A stretch of 64,000 nt of DNA from a virus. The stretch lies in IMG/VR virus record IMGVR_UViG_3300049489_000283, positions 1-64,000 of that record; one strand, given 5' to 3'. The translations under genes were made by a program, and so were the position numbers. Positions 41,367 through 51,388 of the stretch are shown piece by piece (the stretch's first letter is position 1; every line of letters begins with the position of its first letter). The notes below the pieces were generated by a model. That model made no database searches. It saw nothing but the letters and a program-made list of their open reading frames with translations, and was not told the origin of the DNA.

Positions 41367-41548
41367 AAGTTCACTCCTATGCTTCTGGTGTTTCTGTAGC
41401 TCTACCTCGCTGGATTGGGAAGTTCCGCCCCTATTTGCATTGCACTAAACCAGTGGTGTTAGGGCGCGCAATCTGGGCAGAATTCTCAAGATAGTCTGAA
41501 TCGCCGCTCCGTTCTGGAAAATGGCCCTGGTTTTTGCTCTCTATCGGC
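41367..41548. other. Intergenic region between moron and tail-tip genes
   Basis: 182 bases. Besides the - strand promoter-like copy nothing is recognised; no ribosome-binding site of strength is seen for the gene at 41549. Confidence 0.4.
41437..41469 (-). promoter_or_regulatory. Bipartite phage promoter-like element (degenerate copy 6)
   Basis: On the - strand: GCGCGCCCTAA, 15 bases, GCAATGC (other copies GCCTRGT). The leader has GCAATGCAAAT and AGGAGT before the ATG at 41366. Confidence 0.5.
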
Positions 41549-42283
41549 ATGAGCACATCCCAGGTCATTATCGGTTCCACGTTGCTCCGCGTCGGCTCCG
41601 TCGGGGTATCGATCAGCGGCGATTACGAGCTGGATGCCACCGGTGTCCCGTGGCTCAAGAATGAGGTCTGGGACATGGAGATCAAGCTCCTTGCCGAAGA
41701 GGGAAACCTCGACAACCAGATCCGGAACCTGGAGCTGGCTCTCATCAGCCTACCGGACAAGATCGGTGTCTTGAAAGACGGGAATCCCACGGCCCACTAC
41801 GTCCATATCTCCGAGACGCTGGGCGGGATCAGGCCGGTTCGGCCCCCGAGTTACAACCGGTTTCAGCAGGGCGAGCTAGTGACCTACAGGTCGGTAACCG
41901 CTTCGTTCATGCTCACCAAGCCGCTCTACGTGAGTCCCTACCAGATTGTCGAATTCAATGAAACGGTCCCGCAGGTCAGGGCAGCGAGGACTCTGGCTGT
42001 CTTGCAGCCGAACTTCGGTCGCGCGGTGGTCCAGCAGATTCGACAGTATCAGCACTCCAAGGTGACTCAGACCGGGACGGTTGTTTACGCCAGGGCTTAT
42101 GGTCCAATCCCTCCGCCGCTGTTCAATGTCGGTCAGGTTGGCCCACCGCAGATCACCCCGAGGTCTCCGAGAAAGATTGGGCACGGACAGTATGCTGCCG
42201 AGGTGGCGTTCCCGATCGACTACACCTACGAGTTCGTTTCCCCTTATTCACTGTCGGCGCTGCCGACCTATTGGATTAGCTGA
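41549..42283 (+). CDS. Distal tail-type protein, 244 aa
   Basis: First gene after the tape measure on the + strand. Beta-rich (VIIGSTLLRVGSVGVSISGD), QIRNLELALISLPD and a C-terminal PIDYTYEFVSPYSLSALPTY. Position suggests the distal tail protein ring; no family recognised. Overlaps the next start by one base. Confidence 0.55.
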   Translation: MSTSQVIIGSTLLRVGSVGVSISGDYELDATGVPWLKNEVWDMEIKLLAEEGNLDNQIRNLELALISLPDKIGVLKDGNPTAHYVHISETLGGIRPVRPPSYNRFQQGELVTYRSVTASFMLTKPLYVSPYQIVEFNETVPQVRAARTLAVLQPNFGRAVVQQIRQYQHSKVTQTGTVVYARAYGPIPPPLFNVGQVGPPQITPRSPRKIGHGQYAAEVAFPIDYTYEFVSPYSLSALPTYWIS

Positions 42284-44106
42284 TGAGCAGCGAATACGTG
42301 TCAGGGCAGTTCACGTTCCCTGGTATTCAGGGCGTGCTGTCCGCAAGCATGACGATCACCAACGGGATCGCTCCGAGTGTCATGCAGGTTTCGGTTCCCT
42401 ATGAGGACCGCTTGCTGACCGAGGTACCCAGAGTAGGCGTTGCCAACTGGTACTACGGTGGCCAGTTGATCAGGTCGTTCCCCTACAGCGCTGTCGGAGA
42501 CGTGAATGTCTCTCGGGCCGAGGGGGTTGTGTGGAACCTGTCGATCCTGGACCGCCGGTGGATGTGGAAGGGATACGTGATCTCTGGCGAATACAACGTC
42601 AAGATCAGCGATAAGCTGGCTGTTGTTCGCGAATTCCCTCGAACACCCAGGCAGCTTGCGACCCTATGCTTGCAAGCGATGGGCGAAGTCGGATTCAACG
42701 TCTTGGCGCTCCCAGGAGATGATTACCCCTATGTGAAGTGGGAGGTTGAAAATCCCGCGAACGCTCTAGCGAGCATCTGTGAGATGTATGGCTGCGAGGT
42801 GTCGCTCCAGATGGATAACACGGTCAAGATCGTTCGCAGGGGCGAGGGACGTGCGATCCCGTATCAACTTGGTCTGTCAAAGCAGTTGTCGATCGATCAT
42901 GTGTTCGATCCGGCTGAGTATCCCCAGAAGATTGTCTGCTTCAGTGCGCCGGTGGAGTGGGACGCTGATCTGCCGTTGATGCCGGTTGGGGTCGAGATTG
43001 ACGACACGATCAAGAAGCCGGAGGAGCTGTCGTACATCATTGCATCAGGCAAGACGTGGTACGAGATGCAGCCTGAATTCACTGACATTCCGGATAAGCG
43101 AGCAAGGAAGCTAGCCGTTGAGAATCTCGGTCGCTTGTGGCGAGTCGATGCTGAAAAACTCAAGCAATGGCAAATAGAGGCAGGCAGGGTGTATCTCGAT
43201 GGCGGATTGGTTCCAGTCGAGGATGTCAGACAGTTGCTTCCACTGATCCCTCGCCAAGTTCAAACGATTCTTGTTGACGGAGAAGTGAAGAACGCAGAGC
43301 CGTATGTTTGGGGCTACTTCTTTCGTGACAACGCCAGATTTGGAATAACGAAAGAATTCACAGAACAGGACATTGAAGACATGGAGGATCTTGGCAAGAT
43401 CCCCGTGGATTTTCGCCAGCTAGTCTATACGGGCAGCATCCAGATCGATGCTGAGAAAGGCACTGTGAAGTTTGATGAGCCAGTTTATGCGTGGGACGCC
43501 GGAGTCGGGGACGCCACCGAAAACATAGAACAGAGGTCAATAGAGTCAGCAAGGCTGTTCTTGAAATGCACGGTCAATCTCTACCACAAGGAAACGCGCG
43601 AGGTTCAGCGATATTACCGAGAGATGTCGATTGACCCGTCGAGTCCACTGACGGCGATGTACGAGGTTCGCGACGACGTTTCGATGTTCCGGTACAAGAA
43701 GAAGAAAGAGACAACGGAAGAAGAAACCGGAAAGAAGATGGTCGAGTGGGTCTGGGAGGACAATGCTCCGAAGGCTAGTGACAAGCTGGATTTCTATTTG
43801 TTTCAGATGGCGCAGGCATACCAGTCATTCCCAGCCGCCACGGCAAACTTCACCGGGTTCATCCCGATGGGGACCGACGGGGCGATTCGTCAGGTTGGGT
43901 ATTCGATCGATGCGTCCGGCGCCGCTACCAGCACGGTGGAGTACAACCGAGAAGACTCGCTCAAGACGCTGACGTTTGATGAAATGAGGCATCGCCAGAA
44001 GACGGCTGTGTACCGCAAGAGGAACGAACTCCTAGCCCAATCGAAGTCGCCAGATCCGAAGCAGCTCGCAGCATTGAACAAAGAGTACAGGAGGTTTGAC
44101 GACTAA
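42283..44106 (+). CDS. Tail hub / baseplate protein, 607 aa
   Basis: YGGQLIRSFPYSAVGDVNVS, VWNLSILDRRWMWK and LASICEMYGCEVSLQMDNTV are the segments of siphovirus hub proteins (Gp37-like/tail-associated with LDRRW.W and a late ..I...N.V.i..). The C-terminal part is helical and basic (KRNELLAQSKSPDPKQ). Likely the trimeric hub closing the tail tube. Confidence 0.65.
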   Translation: MSSEYVSGQFTFPGIQGVLSASMTITNGIAPSVMQVSVPYEDRLLTEVPRVGVANWYYGGQLIRSFPYSAVGDVNVSRAEGVVWNLSILDRRWMWKGYVISGEYNVKISDKLAVVREFPRTPRQLATLCLQAMGEVGFNVLALPGDDYPYVKWEVENPANALASICEMYGCEVSLQMDNTVKIVRRGEGRAIPYQLGLSKQLSIDHVFDPAEYPQKIVCFSAPVEWDADLPLMPVGVEIDDTIKKPEELSYIIASGKTWYEMQPEFTDIPDKRARKLAVENLGRLWRVDAEKLKQWQIEAGRVYLDGGLVPVEDVRQLLPLIPRQVQTILVDGEVKNAEPYVWGYFFRDNARFGITKEFTEQDIEDMEDLGKIPVDFRQLVYTGSIQIDAEKGTVKFDEPVYAWDAGVGDATENIEQRSIESARLFLKCTVNLYHKETREVQRYYREMSIDPSSPLTAMYEVRDDVSMFRYKKKKETTEEETGKKMVEWVWEDNAPKASDKLDFYLFQMAQAYQSFPAATANFTGFIPMGTDGAIRQVGYSIDASGAATSTVEYNREDSLKTLTFDEMRHRQKTAVYRKRNELLAQSKSPDPKQLAALNKEYRRFDD

Positions 44107-44837
44107 TGGCTCGCGACAATCTGTTCAGAAAGGATTTCCAACAGGGTCAGGCGGTCGTCAAGTTCAAGAACACGACGAACCTGTCTGTTCCTCCGTATGC
44201 TGCCATGATCATCACGTCATTCATAGATGACGAGGACACTGGCGAGCCGATCGCGCAGGTGCGCCAATGCACGAACGATGATGAGAAGATGCAGCTACCT
44301 TCAAGCCTGCTCTTCAATCAGCACTTCCCGATTCCGGCCAGTGGGACAGGATGGGGGTCACAGTCGATCCCTTGTTACACGATGCTTGGTGGTCCGGCGC
44401 TTTCGCCTCCGAGCGAGCCCGGTGGCGATGCGGTCCCGACGACCAACGAGTACGAGCCGGTTTTGTTTGACCATGTGGGTCCGATGGCCGGATCATGGCA
44501 GTTGTGGCCTGGAGGTCTAACGCACACGATCCAGCAGATCACCATCAACAAGACCAAGCGATACGCGGTCGTGACCGAGAGCCAGTCGTTCGGCGCGTTG
44601 ATTGAGCATCCGGCGTTTCCGGCGATGCCATCGACCAGCGTGGTGACTCCGGTCCAGTGCAAGGTTTGGATGATCCGCAAGAAGTCTGGCAAGGAAACCT
44701 TCATGGTCTCCAAGGGGATCTCCAGTCGTGCGGTTGCCGTCAACGTCTGGCATGTTGGCAGGAAGCCTGTGTCGGCTGGCAAGGGTCAGGCGAAGCTGTG
44801 CGGCAATAAGTGGTTGCTTGACGTTTCGTACTGCTAG
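44106..44837 (+). CDS. Tail tip protein, 243 aa
   Basis: Overlaps the hub stop by one base. Beta-rich with Pro/Gly loops; VWMIRKKSGKETFMVSKGIS recalls the WILKEKSGKEWVVVSS segment of the neck protein, hinting at a shared module. C-terminus GNKWLLDVSYC ends in cysteine. Function by position. Confidence 0.58.
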   Translation: MARDNLFRKDFQQGQAVVKFKNTTNLSVPPYAAMIITSFIDDEDTGEPIAQVRQCTNDDEKMQLPSSLLFNQHFPIPASGTGWGSQSIPCYTMLGGPALSPPSEPGGDAVPTTNEYEPVLFDHVGPMAGSWQLWPGGLTHTIQQITINKTKRYAVVTESQSFGALIEHPAFPAMPSTSVVTPVQCKVWMIRKKSGKETFMVSKGISSRAVAVNVWHVGRKPVSAGKGQAKLCGNKWLLDVSYC

Positions 44838-44848
44838 GGCTTATCTCG

Positions 44849-47800
44849 ATGTCGTTCAAGACCGGAAACCCTGGGTGCAAATGCTGTGGCTGCGCCGGGC
44901 AGTATTGGGACTTCTCGGTTGGGCAGTATTTCCCAACGGCCCATTGCCTTGTTCATACCAGAAGGGTCATTGATGTCAGTGCCGTCACTACCACGGTGAC
45001 GAAGGTGTATGTCGGAGGCGTCCTGAACTCTACGAACACGTCGAGCGCCCCGGCAGTGGAGTCTTCGGAGGAGATCGAGACCGACACGATCGACGACATC
45101 GCGGCTGCTGGTCGCTTCCGGTTTGTTCTCCATGATGTGATCGTCAATTCAAACCCGGTGACCACGGTGACGGCGGGGTCGGCAGAGAGTGGCAACTACA
45201 CGACCACAACGGTCTCGACCAAGACGACCACGGAGGAGACGGTCTACGTCGATCGGCGGCTGACTCTCCAGTTCCTGGTTGCCGATGAGTATCGGTTCGG
45301 AAAGAACTACCCAGATGGATCGGACGTGCTGAAGAAGGCGTTCGTGGACTTCACGGTGTCGAAGTTCTTCTATGGTCCGACCCAGAAGACAGATCCCAAT
45401 ACGCTCTCGGTGGATGGGTTCTACATTGCGGTTGATGCGGAGTTGCCAGCCGACATCGCTGAGTTCGATGCGCTGGTGGGCGACACGGCTGACTCGCATA
45501 CCTATGGATCTGGCTACCAATCGAAGGAGATGCTGCCGCTGATTCCGTCCGGGACAGTGTCTACGGTTTCAATTCTGTTTGACATCACGGACACGGATAC
45601 CGGCGCGCAGATCGACAATACCAACCTGTTGATCTCAGAGAGAAGTCTTCCGCTGCCGACACCGACCGGCACACTCAACTGGCGAGAGGCTCTCCGGAGA
45701 ACCAGCGACGGGGTCTATGAGACTCTCAGCGAGCTTCCGATCCAGGACTATCTGCTGGATTTCTTCCCGGCGTTCTACACCAATGCGCTCGGAGTCCAGG
45801 GTACCGAGATCACGTTTGAGTTCTTCACGAAGGACGAGGAGGGTGCGAACGAGATCCATTACGAACAGACGTGGTGGGCTGAGCCGACGGGAGTGGAGGC
45901 GCCAAAGTTCTCTCCGGCAGATCCGCCAAGGTATTACTGGGAGGTGAAGTCGGATGGCTCCGCTGGCGCATGGGTTCATGGGCGACCAGCGATCCCGCAG
46001 GCAACTTGGCCGGGTACGCCGCTCACTTTGGCGCTTGGTGTTCCGGTGGCGTCGTTCACGGTTCGAGACGAGGTGATCTCGATCCCAGGCGGTTATCAGA
46101 TTCGAGAGGGCGTGAAGTACAACTACGTCTCGATCCCGTATCACGTCCCGGACGATGAGGTTCCGCTCCCGGCGATGTTCATGCGGATCAGGGTCAGCTC
46201 ACCGGTGACGGATCTCGGGCTGGCGAGATGGACCGATGTTCAGCACAAGAAAGAAGAGCGGAACCTTGAGTGTCCTGAGTCGGTGGCTTGTCGGGACATC
46301 TCTCCGTACCATCATCCCGAGTTCAAGCTCAAGTCGATCTCGATTCCAGGCTTCACTCTCAAGCCGCTGGAGTCGGTGACGTACGCGGGATGCGGAACGG
46401 TGTTCCAAACCAAAACTCTCCAGGCCAATCCAGATCTCAAGTGGGTTCGCTTCGGTGAGTACACGGTGACCTACGCTCAGGAGTACAGGCCAACTTCGAG
46501 CCCTGTGTACTATGTCAGCCAGACTGTTGTCACGGGGAGTCGCCCAGCTCAGTGCGCCCCAGGTTGCGCTGCCGCCACTTGGCTCCCTGCCGTTGATATT
46601 TCTGAATATGACTACCACATCATTTGGGGTCCGCCTTCGTCAGCTCCCATCTACGAATCAGCAACGTCAGTGTCTGCGTACAAGTGTAACTCGCGGCCAT
46701 TCAAGTCGTTGGTGACAGTAAACCCTCCAGACGTAGGTAACGATCCGTTCTTCTTTCTTGCCTACTGCAACAATGACGGAACAGGGACTCGCTATATTTC
46801 TTCATACGCTCTTCCGTACAACGTCTACGAGGTGAACAACACTTGGCAATTTGAGACAGAGTACCAGCATTACGATGAGCCAACTGTCTGGGACTACGAG
46901 TCAACCGACGCATCGGCGACGATCACGGTTGGCGTAGCGATCCGCTACCCATTTGACGAGCAGACATTTCTTCCTCCAATCCCTCCTCCGTTCGCAACCA
47001 AAGGGATTCTTCTTCGTGGAGCGACTCACGGAGATGGTTTGCTGTTCATGCCGCTCGTGAGAAACGTGGCAGCAACGACATGGAAGTGCATCCATCAAGT
47101 CTTTGAACCTGACCAATCTGAGTTGCTGACGGTGGATCAGGTGACGGAGGTCCGTGGGTGGATGTCAACCACCGATACAGACATCAGATACTGGTACAAG
47201 GCAGAGAACCTCCACCAGTCATTCGATAGCACGCTGGAGTATGAGCCACAGGAAGAAACTGGGTTCGAGGCTCCTGAAGAAGAACTGACTGTTTCTGTCA
47301 CTGCTTCGATCACTTCGGTTGGATTTGCGGCGCCAAACCAGACAGACACAGAGTGGTGTGTCGGGCCGAGTTTCTTGCGTGGCTTCGGCACCACGATCAT
47401 CGCAGCGTGTGCGTTCACGAATTACCCGAACTCAGGGATTGAGATACCTCCGTACCCGTTCGATCAGGTCACCGATCCTTGTCAGTGTCCAGACTGGATC
47501 GTGAACAATGCGCCGCCGTTTCCATCGACGTTCGCCGACTCAAAGTTTTCTTTCCGAAAGTTTATTGTCGATGCAGGCACTGCGTTTGGTCACTACACAT
47601 GCTCTCCGACGCCGGTTCTTAATATCGCTACTTCGAGTTTTTCAAGCAACGAAGTTGTCGGATGGCCATCGACTTCGCCGCCAACATTCTCTCAGGGCGA
47701 TGCTGTTGATTTACGGTATGCGCCGACTGGTGGCGTTGGTGTCATCTTGAGTTCCCACATCCCAACTGGCACGCCTCCCGGCGCTGGTGAATGGGCTGGA

Positions 47801-48181
47801 ACATTTGAGGCGATCGGGTCAACTGTCATGTCGTGCTGTGGATCAATTCCAGGGTGCCCAGGCTCTGCTGGAGGATACGAAGGAGCTTATCTCTCTGATG
47901 GGTGCCCCTCTTACACTGGCGTGACGATCCGCTACACGAAGCACGTCCCGGCCTGGATTGGGAAGGATCTTCCGGAGATTACTTTCGGTTCCGCTGACAG
48001 AGATCGCCCAGACATCGACGTGATTGTCAACGCGGCCAAGAAGCTAACGCTTACCCCAAAGTATTCTGGGGCTGAGCTTGGTCTTGGTGGACCGAACGTG
48101 GGCGTCACTGCTGGGGTCGAGGCGTGCTATGAGATCGAGAAGAAAAGCGTCAGTGGGACCACGTTCACGATAGGGAAGTGA
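44849..48181 (+). CDS. Cysteine-rich tail tip/fibre protein, 1110 aa
   Basis: Starts MSFKTGNPGCKCCGCAGQYW, a tight Cys cluster, and continues with more Cys pairs (ECPESVACRD, QCAPGCAA, DPCQCPDW, SCCGSIPGCPG). Beta-rich, Thr/Ser/Pro-rich, no coiled coil. The size and place fit a central tail-tip or receptor-binding protein; the cysteine content is unusual for a tail protein and would fit an oxidised outer-surface environment. No family recognised. Confidence 0.62.
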   Translation: MSFKTGNPGCKCCGCAGQYWDFSVGQYFPTAHCLVHTRRVIDVSAVTTTVTKVYVGGVLNSTNTSSAPAVESSEEIETDTIDDIAAAGRFRFVLHDVIVNSNPVTTVTAGSAESGNYTTTTVSTKTTTEETVYVDRRLTLQFLVADEYRFGKNYPDGSDVLKKAFVDFTVSKFFYGPTQKTDPNTLSVDGFYIAVDAELPADIAEFDALVGDTADSHTYGSGYQSKEMLPLIPSGTVSTVSILFDITDTDTGAQIDNTNLLISERSLPLPTPTGTLNWREALRRTSDGVYETLSELPIQDYLLDFFPAFYTNALGVQGTEITFEFFTKDEEGANEIHYEQTWWAEPTGVEAPKFSPADPPRYYWEVKSDGSAGAWVHGRPAIPQATWPGTPLTLALGVPVASFTVRDEVISIPGGYQIREGVKYNYVSIPYHVPDDEVPLPAMFMRIRVSSPVTDLGLARWTDVQHKKEERNLECPESVACRDISPYHHPEFKLKSISIPGFTLKPLESVTYAGCGTVFQTKTLQANPDLKWVRFGEYTVTYAQEYRPTSSPVYYVSQTVVTGSRPAQCAPGCAAATWLPAVDISEYDYHIIWGPPSSAPIYESATSVSAYKCNSRPFKSLVTVNPPDVGNDPFFFLAYCNNDGTGTRYISSYALPYNVYEVNNTWQFETEYQHYDEPTVWDYESTDASATITVGVAIRYPFDEQTFLPPIPPPFATKGILLRGATHGDGLLFMPLVRNVAATTWKCIHQVFEPDQSELLTVDQVTEVRGWMSTTDTDIRYWYKAENLHQSFDSTLEYEPQEETGFEAPEEELTVSVTASITSVGFAAPNQTDTEWCVGPSFLRGFGTTIIAACAFTNYPNSGIEIPPYPFDQVTDPCQCPDWIVNNAPPFPSTFADSKFSFRKFIVDAGTAFGHYTCSPTPVLNIATSSFSSNEVVGWPSTSPPTFSQGDAVDLRYAPTGGVGVILSSHIPTGTPPGAGEWAGTFEAIGSTVMSCCGSIPGCPGSAGGYEGAYLSDGCPSYTGVTIRYTKHVPAWIGKDLPEITFGSADRDRPDIDVIVNAAKKLTLTPKYSGAELGLGGPNVGVTAGVEACYEIEKKSVSGTTFTIGK

Positions 48182-48546
48182 TGGACATCGAGAACCTCAC
48201 CTACGAGTGCTATCGCTGCGGCGCGATGGCGATGAATTGCATGTGCGAGACTGGACCCATGAAGCGAGTTGGCGTCGGGGACGCGGTCGCTGAGCAGATT
48301 CCAATGATCGTCAAAAGGGTGATGTTCCCGAACGGCGACTGCGGGTGCGAGGATCTGGCCAAGGAAATGAACGAGGCTGGTCCAGACGGCGTGGAGGCGA
48401 ACATGGACCACTACGTCGCTCAGATAGCCAGCAAGGGTCCAGCGCTAACCATGCCGCTTAACCAGATGGTGGCTGCGAACTGGATACAGAACGCGATCGG
48501 GATGGCCAGATGCGAACCATGTGCAAAAGGTGCGGAGCAGCAGTAG
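48181..48546 (+). CDS. Small Cys protein with C.C...MN...D motif, 121 aa
   Basis: NGDCGCEDLAKEMNEAGPDG, then VEANMDHYVAQIASKG, is the C-x-C...MN..G...N...I pattern found in phage small proteins and on glycan-active phage enzymes. ECYRCGAMAMNCMCE gives more cysteines. It overlaps the next gene by 37 bases. Confidence 0.62.
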   Translation: MDIENLTYECYRCGAMAMNCMCETGPMKRVGVGDAVAEQIPMIVKRVMFPNGDCGCEDLAKEMNEAGPDGVEANMDHYVAQIASKGPALTMPLNQMVAANWIQNAIGMARCEPCAKGAEQQ

Positions 48547-48746
48547 ACCGGCTACCGTGTCCTCGCTGCGAAGAGCAGGAGGAGAAGGTTCTTTGTTTCC
48601 TGGAGATTTGCCGGGAGAATACTTGCCTTGCCCATGAACGCGAAGGGCCAAAAGATCGCTGCCTGAAGCTCGCTAACCCGTGCCAGCTTGTCCATCTGCT
48701 CGGCGGCAGTTGGCGGTGTCCGCTGGGTTTACACGACTACATCTGA
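48510..48746 (+). CDS. Zinc-ribbon-like protein, 78 aa
   Basis: CKRCGAAVDRLPCPRCEEQE is a short zinc ribbon, with CFLEICRENTCLAHE and HLLGGSWRCPLGLHDY after it. Starts at ATG 48510 (or 48519). Unknown role; in the tail operon by position. Confidence 0.6.
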   Translation: MRTMCKRCGAAVDRLPCPRCEEQEEKVLCFLEICRENTCLAHEREGPKDRCLKLANPCQLVHLLGGSWRCPLGLHDYI

Positions 48747-48761
48747 CCGAGGGACTCAATC

Positions 48762-50954
48762 GTGCCAATTTCCGTTCTGAATCGAGCCGGGTATTACGAC
48801 TACGGCAACGGCCTCGATCTCGCCAATCCATCTCCGTTCAACTACGGGGACAGCGATGGAGGCATCGACAACGAACAGTGCGTGATGGAGTTCGACATCA
48901 ATCCGAAGGCGATTGATACGTCCGTTCCAGTCACGATAAAGTTCAGGCATCAGGGTGGTTACGTTGGAACCAAGAAGCTCCGTCGATGGAAGAACGCCTT
49001 CCCGACTGACTTCGCCACGATGACTTCGACGACGGCGCTCGATAGTGCGACGAACGAACTGACGTTCACGGAGTCTGCCGCAGAGTCTGTGGTCACTCTG
49101 GACATCAAGAACCTTGTTGCCGACATGGCGACAAACAACCAGCCAAAGGTGATTCTTGGTATCCCGGAAGGCGCGGTGGTCGCTGGGGCTTCGATCTACA
49201 ACGACGCTGGTCGCAAGCCAACCCTGACCTACACGCTGAAAAGCGTTGCCCCGGACCATGGCTGGTCGCCATCTATCGACTTCGCCTCAAATCCAGCTCT
49301 GAACGACCTGATCGGCTCCGCTGATCTCACCGCCACAAGCATAACAAGGACCGCCGACAACACGCTCGGAGGCAGGTGGTACTGGTCGTTTAATGGGCTT
49401 ACATCGAAACTCGAAGGAGATGTTGATCAGTCGCTGTTTGCCGGGTCGTCGGCGAAGTTTAGCGGGGCGGCGTGGATCTACAGGCCGTCCGGCAGTATCT
49501 ACTCAATCATGAATTCCTATACCTCTTCCGGCAACCTCCGGCAGTGGTACTTCCAAACGACGACAGGGAACCAGATCTACCTTTTGGTTGCGGATGCAAC
49601 TCAGACGAACTGGTACACGTTTCAGTCGAACACGACGGCGCTGGTCAGCAATACGTGGTATCACGTTGCGTTCTCATATGATGCTTCGTTGAGCGGATCG
49701 GCCCGAGGGAAACTTTGGATCAATGGCATTAGCCAAGCGATCACCTTTAATTCGAGCGGTGTCCCAACGATCGCAAATGTCGCTGCGCAGTTCACTATCG
49801 GGATGAGAGATGGAGCGAATCCCTTCAATGGTCGAATGGACTCCATGTTTCTGTTCATGGATCACGTTCTGACGGAAAGCGAGGTTGTCATGCTGGCGTC
49901 CAGCAGGCAGGCTGGGCATAAGTGGCTCGGGGACAATTTCGAGTCGTACTCGGGAGGAGCGTCAGCGAGTACGTTTTATGGCTGGTCAACTGGGTCTGAT
50001 TCTCCACTGGTCACCCTGGAGACCACGAATCGCTGCGGGATCTATACCAATTCATCCAGCTCAACCAATGCCTGGATGGAACGCATTGCGGAGTTGACTG
50101 GCGAAATCGATTACGACTGGATGGCGGACACGTCCGGAGAGACCGTGTACGTCTCCGTCAATGGGTCGGTGGTGAATACTCACACCAATGGAGGCGCTGG
50201 GACACTGACAGCAGCGTCGGTTAGTGTGACTGCCGGTGACTTGGTTCGGTTCGCGTTTACGACCACGAGCAATGACGCCGCGATCGACAACATCAACTTC
50301 ACTGACGCCCCAAGCGCGTTTGATCTGTTTGTCAACAACGCAGACGTTCCCGTGGTGATCGACGGGTTCAAGGTCTCGGTGAATCTGACTGTCAATGGAG
50401 AGGACGTTCCGGTCCACGTTGGCGCAGGAAGCATGTGGGTTGAGACGTTCCCTGTGAATGGCATTGACATCCCTGTCGAGATCACTGCTGGGGTGCTTTC
50501 GACGAACAGGGTTCTGACGGTGTTCGGAATTGACGTGCCGATCACGATCTTCGGTCAGGTTGGTGCCAACTTGAGCCTGACGGTGAACGGGGTTGCTGTC
50601 CCCGTGGTTTTTGACAGCGTCCAGGTGATCGGGAATAACCGCCTGAACGTCAACAACATTGACGTGCCGGTGACGGTTGAGCAAGTCAACATGCCGTTTA
50701 ACCTGTACGTCAATGGGGTCGATGTCCCGATCACCATCTCCGGGCAGGTTTTGCGGTCAAACGATCTGCAAGTCAATGGCTTGGATGTGCCGATCACGAT
50801 CGGTCAGGTTCCTGTGGGAATCGAGCTGAGGGTTGATAATGTCCAGATTCCTGTAGAGATTGATGGCGTTAGGGTAACCAAAGGGGTCGTCGATCTTCTC
50901 GACCTGTTCGGTGACTCGCTGTTCAACGATGAATTGGTTGACACGATTTTTTAG
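48762..50954 (+). CDS. LamG-type tail fibre with nine VNGxDVPVTI repeats, 730 aa
   Basis: GTG start. N-terminal ~150 residues beta-rich (attachment domain); residues ~190-370 are a concanavalin/LamG-like domain (SGAAWIYRPSG, NTWYHVAFSYDASLSG, KLWINGISQAITFN); then a second jelly-roll-like part. The last ~200 residues are nine ~21-residue repeats of the form L-x-V-N-G-x-D-V-P-V-x-I. LamG domains often bind sugars, so this is likely a receptor- or glycan-binding fibre. Confidence 0.72.
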   Translation: MPISVLNRAGYYDYGNGLDLANPSPFNYGDSDGGIDNEQCVMEFDINPKAIDTSVPVTIKFRHQGGYVGTKKLRRWKNAFPTDFATMTSTTALDSATNELTFTESAAESVVTLDIKNLVADMATNNQPKVILGIPEGAVVAGASIYNDAGRKPTLTYTLKSVAPDHGWSPSIDFASNPALNDLIGSADLTATSITRTADNTLGGRWYWSFNGLTSKLEGDVDQSLFAGSSAKFSGAAWIYRPSGSIYSIMNSYTSSGNLRQWYFQTTTGNQIYLLVADATQTNWYTFQSNTTALVSNTWYHVAFSYDASLSGSARGKLWINGISQAITFNSSGVPTIANVAAQFTIGMRDGANPFNGRMDSMFLFMDHVLTESEVVMLASSRQAGHKWLGDNFESYSGGASASTFYGWSTGSDSPLVTLETTNRCGIYTNSSSSTNAWMERIAELTGEIDYDWMADTSGETVYVSVNGSVVNTHTNGGAGTLTAASVSVTAGDLVRFAFTTTSNDAAIDNINFTDAPSAFDLFVNNADVPVVIDGFKVSVNLTVNGEDVPVHVGAGSMWVETFPVNGIDIPVEITAGVLSTNRVLTVFGIDVPITIFGQVGANLSLTVNGVAVPVVFDSVQVIGNNRLNVNNIDVPVTVEQVNMPFNLYVNGVDVPITISGQVLRSNDLQVNGLDVPITIGQVPVGIELRVDNVQIPVEIDGVRVTKGVVDLLDLFGDSLFNDELVDTIF
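50319..50880 (+). repeat. Nine ~63-base protein-coding tandem repeats
   Basis: Units start FDLFVNNADVPVVI, VNLTVNGEDVPVHV, VETFPVNGIDIPVEI, VLTVFGIDVPITI, LSLTVNGVAVPVVF, RLNVNNIDVPVTV, FNLYVNGVDVPITI, DLQVNGLDVPITI, IELRVDNVQIPVEI. The spacing of 19-23 residues fits a beta-solenoid or stacked hairpins. Confidence 0.85.
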
Positions 50955-50963
50955 GATTCACGG

Positions 50964-51371
50964 ATGGCTTACTTCGTATCCCAAGACGTTCGCAATGAAG
51001 CGCTTCAGTTCATCAAGGATGAGACTGACCAGATGGTCGTCCTCCAGGGTGCTCCGGCGAACTACACGGAGGCGAGTACGGCGCTCGGCACCGGCAGCGG
51101 CAAGAAGATGGCCCAGGTGACGCTGGTGTCAGGCGACTTCACTCTGGCAGACAGCGTGGACGGTGGCCGCAAGGTGACGGTCGCGGCCAAGAACAACGTC
51201 ACGATCGATGTGGGCGGCAATGCGGACCATATTGCTTGGCTGGACACGTCCAACAGCCGGATCATCGCCTACACGCAGCTCACGGTCACCCAGAGCGGCC
51301 TGATTGCCGCCAACACGGTCAACATCCCGGCACATGCTGTGACCCTGAAGGTCGCGGTCGTCGCTACCTAA
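50964..51371 (+). CDS. Small virion structural protein, 135 aa
   Basis: AYFVSQDVRNEALQFIKDET, then a beta-rich Thr/Val part (VTVAAKNNVTIDVGGNADHI). Resembles small phage fibre-associated or structural proteins; family not named. Placed between the LamG fibre and the 51389 gene. Confidence 0.58.
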   Translation: MAYFVSQDVRNEALQFIKDETDQMVVLQGAPANYTEASTALGTGSGKKMAQVTLVSGDFTLADSVDGGRKVTVAAKNNVTIDVGGNADHIAWLDTSNSRIIAYTQLTVTQSGLIAANTVNIPAHAVTLKVAVVAT

Positions 51372-51388
51372 GATCCAGAGAACCACCG

